Assembly (NCBI GenBank): GCA_034440635.1
Contig: JAOTON010001669.1
Location: 2,113,501 to 2,177,500, forward strand
From: Lepas anatifera
Taxonomy: Eukaryota; Arthropoda; Thecostraca; Lepadidae
Reading direction: 5' to 3'
DNA: 64,000 nt
The notes beneath the pieces were generated by a model. The model worked only from the letters and a program-made list of their open reading frames with translations, searched no databases and was not told the origin of the DNA. The position numbers and the translations under genes are program-made. Below, piece after piece: positions 34,725-47,198 of this stretch; positions within the stretch are counted from its first letter, which is position 1, and each line of letters opens with the position of its first letter.

Positions 34725-35054
34725 GGGAAGGCCATAATTTTGAACGATCCGCTTGACCTGGTCACCGAGAGCGTCATCAACGGGAGGAGAGCCAGATGGG
34801 CATCATTTCCACGGTTTTATGGCCTGGGACGTGGATTTAGAGCCTCGACCTGCAGCTTTTTTAGGGGATGGTTTGGGTACCCATTTTTTAGAAGAGGTCG
34901 AAAATATTTTTGAGGCTTCTCTTACGAGGGCTTCCGGGTGATGATCTACGAAGTGCCCGAAGAAACTGAGATCGGATGAGATTTTTTGAGCGAGCAAGGT
35001 TGAGCCGAGTCAAAAGGGAGGATGATTGGAGCTGCCATAGGTTTGAAGAAAAGT

Positions 35055-35430
35055 TCAGTTGTGTAGGCCCCTGACGTGGAAACCGTAATGAGCGCATCCA
35101 AAAAAGGGATGGAACCAGACGTGCCGGTGTGCTGGAATGGTGAATTTTATACTGGTATGAAACGAATAGATAAGATCGAAGTAAGAGTCTAGAGAGTCCT
35201 CGCCATGCGTCCAAATCCCCAATACATCATCGGTATATCGCATGTAGACGACTGCCTGATCACGTGGGCTTATTAAAATCAGATTCCAGCCAGTTCATGA
35301 AGATGATGGCCAGTGGGCGAGCTACTCTGCTTCTCATAGCGATGCCTTGCGTCTGCCTATAAAAGTTATCACCAAACCTGAGGTAGTTATTGGTGAGACA
35401 ATGGTACTCGCAACACCCAAACATCTTCCT
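35055..35430 (-). pseudogene. Reverse transcriptase remnant of Penelope-like element
   Basis: Two frames: the first (about 35260-35430) reads FYRQTQGIAMRSRVARPLAI, the motif that in intact Penelope RTs is YRQxxGxxMGxPLSP. The second (35055-35243) has MRYTDDVLGIWTHG with the catalytic YxDD box. A frameshift separates them and the Gly-Ser-Pro part is altered, so the RT is broken. Upstream RT domains are missing. Confidence 0.85.
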
Positions 35431-36157
35431 GGCCACTCCTGCGGTAAACTCGACATACGCAGGCACCCACACAAACGCATGCTCCAGACATATAAGCACA
35501 TACCACACACAATGCTCCCTTGCTCCTTCGGTAAGAGGGTGTTGGAACTGCCAGCACTTTTTGCTTCGACCAAAAGTTTACCTTAGGCCTCCAGTCACTC
35601 GGTATTTGGAACAAGTTTACCTCAGGCCTCTAGCCACCTCCACCTTGCACTCCTCGCCTGACTACAGTCTAGACCGGAACGTTGCATTTACCTCATCCCA
35701 CGTTTTTTTCTTTATATTTACCTCGACTTAAGCTTTTTTAGCTTTTTATGATTTAGACGTCTTAGTTTCTGGACTTTGGCTTTTTAGGCTGCAAGTCTTT
35801 TAGCGCTTTTACTGTCATCTGTTTTATCATCATGTTAGGGTCCTAGGTCATTCCCACAACACTCTGCAGTTTATGGCACCCTATCTCCAGCAGGCCTTCC
35901 GAGAACTTATTATCTATCAACTGCTCAGAACTTCTTTGAAACGTAAAATCTGAGAAGTCGAAAGGAAAAAACTCTTTCGTTATCAGATGATTATCGCGTC
36001 ACTTCGTCGCGCCATTTCACATCTGATGCCATTTCGTGGAACCGCATCATGGCGTGGCATTAGGCTGCGCCAGCTGCTCCGGGCAGGGGCGGATTCAGGG
36101 AGGCGAAAGGTGGTGTACCCTCTGAGTCTGCAGAGGCGTGCCTGTCCAGTTTGGATG

Positions 36158-36274
36158 ACTACGGGCAATAGGGTGGGTCATACTCATGAGAAAATTAAAA
36201 TTTCCGTATTTTAACTGCACTGCGATTTTATTATGCAAAAATCCATTCTAGTTCTAGGTGTCGGGACTGTGCAG
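36158..36274. other. Short spacer before the 30-bp minisatellite
   Basis: Non-duplicated sequence between block B and the array; no feature. Confidence 0.3.
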
Positions 36275-36916
36275 TGTGCAGCCTACCTCGCATGGTGTCG
36301 AGAGTGTAAGGCCTACCTCGTATGGTGTCGGGAGTGTAAGGCCTACCTCGCATGGTGTCGGGAGTGTAAGGCCTACCTCGCATGGTGTCGGGAGTGTAAG
36401 GCCTACCTCGCATGGTGTCGGGAGTGTAAGGCCTACCTCGCATGGTGTCGGGAGTGTAAGGCCTACCTCGTATGGTGTCGGGAGTGTAAGGCCTACCTCG
36501 TATGGTGTCGGGAGTGTGAAGCTTACCTCGCATGGTGTCGTAAGTGTAAGGCCTACCTCGCATGGTGTCGGGTGTGTAAGGCCTACCTCGCATGGTGTCG
36601 GGAGTGTGAAGCTTACCTCGCATGGTGTCGAGAGTGTAGGGCCTTCCTCGCATGGTTTTGGAAGTGTAAGGCCTACCTCGCATGGTGTTGGGGAGTGAAG
36701 GCCTACCTCGCATGGTGTCGGGAGTGTAAGGCCTACCTCGCATGGTGTCGGGACTGTGTAGCTAACCTTGCATGGTGTCGGGACTGTGCAGCTAACCTCG
36801 CATGGTGTCGGGACTGTGCAGCTAACCTCGCATGGTGTCGGGACTGTGCAGCCAACCTCGCATGGTGTCGGGACTGTGCAGCTAACCTTGCATGGTGTCG
36901 GCAGCGTGAAGCTTAC
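36275..36916. repeat. 30-bp minisatellite made of a splice-donor region, about 22 copies
   Basis: Units of 30 bp. On the minus strand each reads CGACACCATGCGAG followed by GTAGGC, GTAAGC or GTTAGC and a variable remainder. The native exon at 36917-37076 ends in exactly CGACACCATGCGAG-GTAAGC, so the array repeats the last 14 coding bases together with the 5' splice site. Thirty bases keep the reading frame (PDTMRGRPYT repeats), although units with GTTAGC introduce TAG. Confidence 0.95.
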
Positions 36917-37076
36917 CTCGCATGGTGTCGGGTATGGGGATGTTTGCGAACACGATGCCGGGCGCCAGGTCGCAGATCATGTTGGAGCCGGAGGCGCGGA
37001 TAGGCACGCCCGCCTCTGGCTCCGTCTCTGACTCCTCCGGGGTAGCTTCCAGCTCCGGCAGCACCACGTCCGGCAG
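36917..37076 (-). CDS. ADCY10: ADCY10-like exon flanked on both sides by self-derived arrays
   Basis: A 160-nt exon (53 codons plus one base). The acceptor is GGTCGGCAG and the donor CGAG-GTAAGC. The peptide has an acidic stretch (EATPEESETEPEAG) and then ASGSNMICDLAPGIVFANIP, which I place before the LKCGAVLG helix as in other sAC proteins. The single overhanging G completes a codon with the GC of the exon at 16602-16723. It connects in phase 0 to the exon at 40575-40700. On both sides it is bordered by tandem arrays that copy its own ends. Confidence 0.85.
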
Positions 37077-37860
37077 CTGCCGACCACCACAGCGGCTACA
37101 ACGTAGCTCCGGCAACCACAGCGGCTACAGCGCAGCTCCGTGGTGGCACCACGTCCGAGGCACTGCCGATGTCGCGCGCTCAAGCGTAAGTGGCTCGGCG
37201 GCTATCAACGTACCGGCAGCTGCTTACCAGGTAAGCATTTCGAAATAAATTCCACATTGCAAACAAGTTTGGCTTTCTAAAGTTTAAGGTCGCCACTTCG
37301 GCCCTTGAACGGCCATTCAGATGCCTGACCACCATTTCAACCTACACGGACAGCATCCAGGCGGCAATCCACGTCCGGCAGCTGCCAACCTACAATGGCT
37401 ACAGCACATCCGGCATCACCGACGTCCGGCATGTATGTATTTCTAGAATCACGCAAAACAGGCATCGGAGCACCCACTCCGACAGGCTGAAGTCAAAAGG
37501 TTTAAAACAATAAATATCCGATACAGCAACACGTCCGGCAGCTCGCATGACCATTCCTGTCACGTAAGTATAAAACAACGCAGCTCTCGGTAGCACCACG
37601 TCCGGCAGCTACCGACACATCTACATTGCGGTTTGCATTTAAAACGCAGCTCGGCAGCACCACGTCTGGCATCCGACCACAAAGTACAACCGTAGTTCCG
37701 GTAGCTTTAGTCCGGCAGCGCCGACCATGACAGGCTAAAACGCAGCTCTGGGCGTCCGGCAGCTGCCGAGCGCTAGTTGGCATCAGCCAGTGGCAGCTGT
37801 CGAACCAAGCGGCTACAACGAAGCTCCGGCATCACCTTGTCGGCGACTGCCGACCACCTC
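37077..37860. repeat. Degenerate repeats of the exon's acceptor region
   Basis: Segments containing AGCTCCGGCAGCACCACGTC and CGGCAGCTGCCGACCAC, with CAGCGGCTACAACG, recur with decay at about 37100, 37370, 37585, 37640, 37690, 37745 and 37795. The same string forms the 5' end of the exon at 36917-37076 and its acceptor. Unit length is roughly 50-60 bp with gaps. Confidence 0.75.
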
Positions 37861-40199
<2,339 letters not shown>

Positions 40200-40574
40200 C
40201 TGCGTTGTACCAGCGTCCCAACACACGGGCTATCCATAATTATCTGCTGCTGCTGCTGAGATCACCGCTCACGAAGCCGGTCGCCAATCTATCCACTGCT
40301 TTTCGCGATGAGGACTAAACGAGAACATCGTACGAGTTAGCTACTGCCGTGCTAGACAAAAAAGACAAATTTCAACCTTTGCTCTGTTTCGTCAGAGCCA
40401 GTTCAGGTGTTTTCAAGAACCAAAAAAAAAACGTTGCATCCGTCCGATCCCACCCAGAACCCCATTCCTTCGGACATAACATCACCATTCCCCTGGAGAC
40501 AATTTACTTCCACACCTCAGGGAATCTGGCATGTCCCGCCCTCGCAGCTCCGTGCATGCCACCAGGTGACCCAC

Positions 40575-40700
40575 CTCAGCGAAGTCTGCCGGCGGTCGGA
40601 CGGCCATGGACTCGCGCCGTGCCTCCATCTGCGCCCGCGGCACGGCCACCTCCACAGCGGCCGGTTCACCCCTGCGGCCGCCGTCCGCGCCGCCGGACGC
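40575..40700 (-). CDS. ADCY10: ADCY10-like exon, Gly/Arg/Ala-rich linker
   Basis: A 42-codon exon, phase 0 at both ends, between a CCGTCTGCAG acceptor and a GCTGAG-GTGGGT donor. It is strongly GC-rich compared with the neighbouring intron. The translation runs from a low-complexity GGADGGRRGEP into VAVPRAQMEARRESMAV and RPPADFAE. I see no diagnostic sAC motif. Support is from splice sites, phase fit with the exons on either side, and composition. The 45-bp minisatellite abuts the acceptor. Confidence 0.65.
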
Positions 40701-41440
40701 CTGCAGACGGCACACAGCTCATCAGCGCAGCAGACGCAATACAATACAGGCATCGCATACAGCTCAACAGCGCAGCAGACGCAATACAATACAGGCATCG
40801 CACACAGCTCAACAGCGCAGCAGACGCAATACAATACAGGCATCGCACACAGCTCATCAGCGCAGCAGACGCAATACAATACAGGCATCGCATACAGCTC
40901 AACAGCGCAGCAGACGCAATACAATACAGGCATCACACACAGCTCAACAGCGCAGCAGACGCAATACAATACAGGCATCGCACACAGCTCAACAGCGCAG
41001 CAGACGCAATACAATACAGGCATCGCATACAGCTCAACAGCGCAGCAGACTCAATACAATACAAGCATCGCGCACAGCTCAACAGCATAGCAGACGCAAG
41101 ACAATACAGGCATCACAATACAATGCAGACATAATACACAGCCCAACAGCGCAGCAAACAATACGGTAAGGACATAATACACAGCTTAACAGCACAGCAG
41201 ACACAATACAGAACAGACATCGAACCAAAGCGAAACACAACATATTGTTCAAAAGCGCAGCAGACACAATACAATAGACATCACACACAACTCAACACCG
41301 CAGCAGGCGTAATACAATACGGACATCACACACAGCTCAACAGCGACAATACTATAGAGATATTCACACAGCTCAACACCGCAGCAGGCACAATACAACA
41401 CGGACATTACTCAACAACGCAGCAGACGCAATACAATACA
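40701..41440. repeat. 45-bp minisatellite abutting a splice acceptor
   Basis: About eight near-perfect 45-bp units (CAGCGCAGCAGACGCAATAC-AATACAGGCATCGCACACAG-CTCAA) from 40720 to 41085, decaying to about 41440. The junction unit ends ACACAGCTCATC immediately outside the acceptor of the exon at 40575-40700, which itself reads CTGCAGACGGCACACAGCTC on the plus strand. ORFs across it (HTAQQRSRRNTIQAS repeats) are artefacts. Confidence 0.95.
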
Positions 41441-43289
41441 GACACAAACACAGCTCACGCTCAGCAGATACATCACACTGCACGCAACATATGCGACTCA
41501 ACAACACAATACACTTAACGTAACACAAAAACGCATACAACTCAACAAGACAATACACACAGCACATACAACTCAATATACACAACACGCAGAACTCAGC
41601 AACGCAATACACGCAACATGATACGACGCAAAATACTCAACACAAAACACTTAGCTCGACGTCACATAGGCATATGTAAACAGAACAAATTCGAGACCAC
41701 GCACAAATAAGCAGCATATACGCACAATACACACAGGACGCCCAATAGAACAACCACAAGATAGTCGACAACACACAACACATAGAACAGAACAACTTGA
41801 TTCTTGAGCGATTAACTCTGGAGGACCCGGCGCTGCGCTGTGTCGTCTCCCTGCGAACTCCGTCCAGAGCCATAGTTTATCCGCCACGTATGTATGCATG
41901 TATCTATGTATGTAGGTATGTTTGTAAGTAAGTATGTATGTATGTGTTACAGGGAAAGTGCGAAATCCGGGATTTCGCGAACTCCCTAGGGATTTCGCGA
42001 AACCACTGACCAGCCAGGGAGTTCGCGAAATCCCTAGGGAGTTCGCGAAATCACTGGCCGACCAGGGATTTCGCGAACTCCCTAGGGATTTCGCGAACTC
42101 ACTGAAACTTCAGTGATTTCGCGAACTACCTGAATGCTTTTCAGGGATTTCGCGAAATCCCTAACATGCCAATATGCCATATAGCTTAAATCCGAAGAAT
42201 GATCCTTCAGTGATCTGGTTTTACACTCCCCGTCCATGTTTTCTCTTTCTATGTTGTATTTTGCTTGATTTTATGTATGTCGGCCTGATATTTATTTTTT
42301 GAAAATTAATTTTACACACTCAGCTCTACCTCACACCGGGTCCTTGTGCCCGCTGACGAACTATTCGAGTCACTAGCCTTCCTCGAGGTGCATGGTTTAT
42401 GCAATATGAACCGTAGGTGTGGGGGGGGGGGGCTCAAAACAAACTAGAGATGCCACTACTTTTTTCATTGTCATCTGTAATGAATATCTTGATTTCTTAA
42501 CAAAGCAGACTCCCGATGGGAAGTATTGTGCCGTAAGAAACGGACAAAGAACTGATATACTTTCACAAAGGTCTATTTTAGCTATGTCTATGTTGGAATG
42601 TACTACGGACGTCCACAAATTTTCCAATAACAATACTTTGATACAGGAGGAAGTGTCGGCCTCGAAAAAGCTCTCGGTGTAAGAGGCGGCACGCCTGTCA
42701 TCGTTTGACCATTGCCAAGGCTTTCAGAAATTTTATTGTCGATTCCGGCCGGCTAGCAAATGCACTTCAAGCTTAGGTGCCCTAGCCACGGTCATGACAA
42801 TAGGCAATGAGATAGCACATTGTAAATATGCGTAACAATTATATTATTCCGTATCCTGTTTATGCCGACAACTATAGTTGTCGGCTTATGTTCAGCTGTA
42901 GCTGAAACTGTATAACGCTTCTGATATACTGATAAACTGAAAACAGAGATATGGTCTAAGTTAATTTGCAGAATAATTATTTCGTTGTTCCAGCTCTGAA
43001 AATTTATCTTAGTGTAGCCGAACCGAACCTGTAAAGATTGGTCAAAGTTTTGGAATACATTAATAAACTTAATGCAAAAAATAATATAGCATTATTGTAT
43101 TTTCCTTACCCAGAAAGTAATACGAAATGGCCATCAGATAAGCAGCATTTCTCTTTTGTGTAGTAATGAGGATTGTGATATGATAATGATCTCTCTGCAG
43201 ATGCTCGATAAGTGAGTTGGAAAGAAGCGCTTCAGAATTTTGTCTCTAACGGTACTCACAGTTGGTGCACTTGACCGACTTCGTACCGA

Positions 43290-44142
43290 GTACGTGCATG
43301 GCCGGGGCGGGGGTTGGGTAACCATACCCCTTGGGTTTTTCGCAAAGTCTTGAAAACGGCTACGCGCAGCTCCTTTTTCAGTACAGTTTTTTTCTGTAGC
43401 GTTTTACAACTCCTGTCAACATTTTCGGTTCAGGTCATTTCAGGTCAAGACATCAGTGCAGGTCAAGTGACATCATCTCCAAAAAAAAGAAGAAAACAAC
43501 ATAAGCAAGGAACAGCTTAATTTATCAATCTAAAATTCGTATTGAATAAAGGGCCGATTGAGTACACAGTTGTTTTTTAGGATTTCTGAAGTCGATGACC
43601 TAAGGTCAATTATGAGTCATGATGACACCGTTGGAAAAGTATAGGTAAAATGGTCTAAACATCATAATTTTGTTGGGAACGGAGCTAAATTGTATATTTT
43701 GGCATCATTAGGGTTGTCTTGTTTCTGCAGTTCTAATGATATGCATTCTGACTCAATTCGATATTAACCTGATCCAAGGTCAGGTCAAATCTTAGCTTTG
43801 ACCTAGAATAGTCACATTATTAATCATTCGACGTCGCTTGCAGAAAAACTTCAGATAGTGAATCATTATATATTGTATCTCTTCTACATCAGATGGTAGA
43901 CTGAAGAACTGTATTTCAGTTATATCACCATATCCATATTGTGACATTGTTTGGCTTTCAATGCCCTCAGATTTTACCCGACAAAAGAATGTATAGAACA
44001 CTTCCTTTAAATCTTAGGTTGTGCTTCTTAACGCCATTTACTTTTTCGCTAACTAGCGTAGTTTTTAGATTTTAGGCGGGGGGCGTAGCCCACCTTTCGT
44101 CAGGGTGAAGGTGGCTCAGACCCCTGGCATTGCACGTCTTAA
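43290..44142. mobile_element. TTAA-family related repeat copy
   Basis: Contains the family's left-end block (CCTTGGGTTTTTCGCAAAGT, GGTTCAGGTCATTTCAGGTC) and right-end block (GGTGAAGGTGGCTCAGACCC, ending in CTTAA at about 44142). It is diverged from the copies at 5983 and 11744. The left end lacks a clear TTAA. Confidence 0.6.
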
Positions 44143-44219
44143 AAATTTCATCCCGCGAAACTAGTTTGAGACTCATGCCAAACGTTTTTGACTGTGATGA
44201 TTTTAAGCTATCAAAGGGC

Positions 44220-45430
44220 ATAGTCATAACCTTCGCCCGGGTGGGGGTCTTTTAGACCCCCTCGGGTTTTTCCAAAGTGACCAAAAAACGGCGGCGCGCA
44301 GCTGCCAAAATTGGTCTGGCTGTTCCTTTATAATTTTTACATCTTTTCTGAAAATTTCAGCTCAAGGTCATATCAGGTCAGGTCACCAGGCCAGGTGAAG
44401 TGACCTCACCTCAAAAAATGCTTAGAACCGCATAACTAAAAGAAGGTTAATCGATCAAGTTCAAACTCATACCACATATTGGGCTCACCAGGAGCTACAA
44501 CATATGCTCCGGGATTTTTTATATTGGTGACCTAAGGTCATGTGCAGAGCATGACCTCCCCATTGTAAATACATGGGGAAAATCACGAAATGAGCTTTTC
44601 TCAGTAAGTATAGATGGAATCAACTTCAAACATCGGTTACGACTTGCTTTTAGCCCATTTCTGAAGTTGATGCTAAAATTTTTGACTTGTGACCTTTAAA
44701 GGGTCACCTTAGGTCAAATAAGCATTTTTTGGTGTTTTACTCTATAAATTTTAAATAAAATAAGGTATAACTTTTATTTTGTCACTTAAGTGTTTGTATA
44801 GTCACTGCAAGTCAAATGATATACATCATGACTATACCAGGTCAAGTTGGGTCAGACCGCTGACCTGGGTCAGGTCAAATTCTTAAATTTGACATGGAAT
44901 AGCAATATCACATACCATTCGATTTGTATTGACGAGAGGATTGCAATGGTGCATAAACTATGGCTGCATCATGCTTGGTTTGGAAGCTATTGGCGAAAAA
45001 GTAAACGCCCTTATGCATGGGTGGCTATGGACATTTCCAAGAATATGCCCAATATTCAGTGACCTGTAGCTCCCTAGGCTTTGACCTGACACGAAAATGA
45101 ATGCCTCTGTAATGAAAGCGCATCTCAAGAGCTTTCGAATGGTGTTAGAAAAATGTTTCTAGCTATCATAGTTTCGGAGATATACGAGGTTTTCTTAGTA
45201 CACCTCATATTAAGCGATTTTGACCTATTTTGACCTCTGGTGACCTTGATATTGACCTGACAAGAAAAATGACCGAAGTATTTCCTATATCATTTTCGAA
45301 GAGCTTTCGATTGCCGTTTTGCGCTTTTTTCTAACTCTCTTAGTTTTTGAGATCGTGAGGGGTCTTTTTAGCCCCCCACCAGGGCGAAGGTGGCTCGTAC
45401 CCGCCACCGGGGCAAGGGATAAGAGACTTC
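44220..45430. mobile_element. TTAA-family related repeat copy, second
   Basis: Starts CTTCGCCCGGGTGGGGGTCT with CCCCTCGGGTTTTTCC and an AAAAAACGGCGGCGCGCAGC block. It ends GCGAAGGTGGCTCGTACCCG-CC. It carries many AGGTCA and TGACCT words. No clean TTAA borders. Confidence 0.55.
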
Positions 45431-45844
45431 GCAATTGCTCTCGGTGACCGGCACCTCATCGACACCACCAGCCAAAAGACACGTGATGAGTTTTCAAAAA
45501 TGTGAGCGTCGGGCACATCTTTTTCGGATGGCGTGGTTTGCTCAAAAGTAAGTGCGTTGCGCCATTGCCGAGCATTTATACCATTTTTCAGTAGCGCAAA
45601 TATTTCTGCCATTTCTTGAACTGTGTTACACCCAGATTTATTCTAATGATCAAGCCATGGATTTCGTACCATTTTCTTTATCGTATCCGTAGATAAAATT
45701 CCATAATAATGCAACCTACATAAAATATCGTAACGCTATTCTTTGATGTAGATTTGACATAAAATAACCGTAGCGTCACATAATTTTGAAAGGTGATGAT
45801 AGCGTAGATCACTTTTTATTGAATACTTGGGTAGTTATGCTGAA

Positions 45845-46035
45845 TCGCGCCATCCGGACCAGGGAGTGCCTTTTTTGACCGAAAAAACCTATCAGGTGGG
45901 CGCAAAATCCTATCGGTGGGCGCCGATTTTACATCCCTAGGGACGGGGATGGAAAGCGACATTTCAGAGTGGCACCGTGACCATTTCAGGGTGCGCCGAG
46001 GGTCGATCGGGGGCACCTGCCCTTTGTTCCCCTAA
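45845..46035. repeat. Dispersed repeat with GCGCAAAATCCTATCGG core
   Basis: Shared with 61725-61900 and in part with 62550-62650: CATCCGGACCAGGG, GGGCGCAAAATCCTATCGG, GATGGAAAGCGACATTTCAG and GGGTCGATCGGGGGCACCTG. Non-coding. Confidence 0.7.
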
Positions 46036-46630
46036 ATCCGCATATAAAATATATCATGAATATAAAATAGCCAAGTACCAAATCACAGTGAAGGCGAAGG
46101 TGTATTCTGTGGGGGAGTGTGTGGGAACCAAATTTCAGGAGTGGACCAGGGCGTTTTGGAACCGCCAGGGGCCAGTGTCTTTCTCTCCCGTGATCCACAT
46201 ATGCAATCAGCAGCAACTGAACTTTTACATTGCAGTACAATATTGATAAGCGAAACTCGATAAATGTATCGCTACGACCTCAACGTTACAACTATGACCT
46301 CCCTTATATTTAGCTTAAAACCTCCCTTATACGTGATTTTTACGGAAAATGTCCGGTTACTGTTTGAAATAAATCATAAGAACAATAGTCCGCAATCCTA
46401 GCTAGTCATCCTTGAGCTGACTAAATGTCAGGGAATTCGCGAACTCCCTGAGTGTTTATCCGGGATTTCGCGAACTCCCTGACTTTCTAAGTCCAGGGAT
46501 TTCGCGAACTCCCTGGTCATCCAGGGATTTCGCGAACTCCTAGGGATTTCGCGAACTCCCTGGCTGGTCAGTGATTTCGCGAAATCCCTAGGGAGTTCGC
46601 GAACTCACGGATTTCGCACTCTCCTGTAAC

Positions 46631-46715
46631 ATATGTATGTATGTACGTATGTATCTATGTATGCAAGCATGCATGTTGTATGTATGTATGTATTTATGAT
46701 GTATGTATATATTGT
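46631..46715. repeat. (ATGT)n microsatellite
   Basis: Imperfect ATGT repeats next to the right end of the 41946-46630 element. A matching run, 41885-41945, borders the left end. Confidence 0.9.
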
Positions 46716-46806
46716 ATTTTTCATCCTTCAACCCACGTACTTCCATACTCTAACACACGCGATTGGCGCAAAAGACCAGAATACAATACCAGAGAAGGGT
46801 ACGTAC

Positions 46807-46978
46807 CATCAGACTGGAGCGTTTGGTCACAAGTGGGCGGTTGGCGAACATGATGCGCTTGTTTTTGTCGCTGGAGGCGCTGGTGAGAGGCGAGACGCGC
46901 AGGAAGCCATTCTGGAACATGTCGCCCAGAAGCTGTTCGCACCAGCCAGGAATACCGTGCGATTTCTCCTGCAGAAGC
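46807..46978 (-). CDS. ADCY10: ADCY10-like exon with HGIPGWCEQLL motif
   Basis: A 172-nt exon: one leading base plus 57 codons, ending in phase 0. The acceptor is GCGCGGCAG and the donor CTGATG-GTACGT. The peptide starts LLQEKSHGIPGWCEQLLGDM, corresponding to the 'E.S.GIP.W...L...M' signature typical of the sensor region of STAND NTPases and sAC. It continues NGFLRVSPL and a Lys/Arg-rich tail. The leading base completes the codon left by the exon at 48270-48376. This is one of the clearest exons in the window. Confidence 0.95.
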
Positions 46979-47198
46979 CTGCCGCGCAGATGTCCCACAG
47001 AGTGGAGCACTGCTCCGTATAGGCGCATCGTCATTGTGAACTTATAACATGGCGGAGAGTAATGTCCTTCCTAGACATCTATGGATACACCTTTCCTTCC
47101 CTGGAGGACATCGGGTAGCTGAATATACGAATAGACCGGAAGCTCAAATTCAGTCGGAGGTGGAAACTGTTTTGCCACAATTGTAGAGGCAAGGCGGG

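Larger units (their letters stand above)
34003..35870 (-). mobile_element. Penelope-like retroelement, 5'-truncated, inverted ends
   Basis: The two ends are inverted copies of each other (CAGAGTGTTGTGGGAATGAC at 34003 and its inverse near 35851-35870), extending inwards for more than 250 bp. Duplicated target sequence ATCTATCAACTG lies before 34003 and again near 35913. The matching site in block A (about 30926) is uninterrupted. Inside, on the minus strand, are RT motif remnants and a GIY-YIG endonuclease frame, the combination that defines Penelope-like elements. Confidence 0.9.
27429..36157. repeat. Tandem segmental duplication carrying paralogues 2 and 3
   Basis: Block A (27429 to about 31171) and block B (about 31484-36157) align at the gene and its flank, at 28283-28990 against 32272-32960, and at 30590-31171 against 33655-34002 plus 35910-36157. 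Shared words include TCTTCCCGTTAGTTGAAGTA and GCGTCACTTCGTCGCGCCAT. Block A has about 1.6 kb (28990-30590) where block B has about 0.7 kb, so one or both carry separate insertions or deletions. Block B is also interrupted by the Penelope-like element. Confidence 0.88.
41946..46630. mobile_element. Inverted-repeat element with TTTCGCGAAA subterminal arrays
   Basis: Ends GTTACAGGGAAAGTGCGAAA (41946) and its inverse (TTTCGCACTCTCCTGTAAC, to 46630). Each end carries an array of about 200 bp of GGGATTTCGCGAACTCCCTA-type palindromic units (41970-42160 and 46430-46620). Both ends border (ATGT)n microsatellite, so the target duplication cannot be read. The interior has further repeat families but no intact protein, so it is non-autonomous or decayed. 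Superfamily unknown. Confidence 0.8.

Noticed and set aside
36231..37003. ORFs with ECKAYLAWCR or PDTMRGRPYT repeats as a repeat protein
   Set aside because: A 30-bp unit gives open frames in several readings. Only the minus-strand frame has a link to an exon, and that is treated as a finding, not a gene.
40349..41169. ORFs with AADAIQYRH or HTAQQRSRRNTIQAS repeats
   Set aside because: A 45-bp array keeps every frame free of stops. The real coding part here is the short minus-strand exon at 40575-40700.
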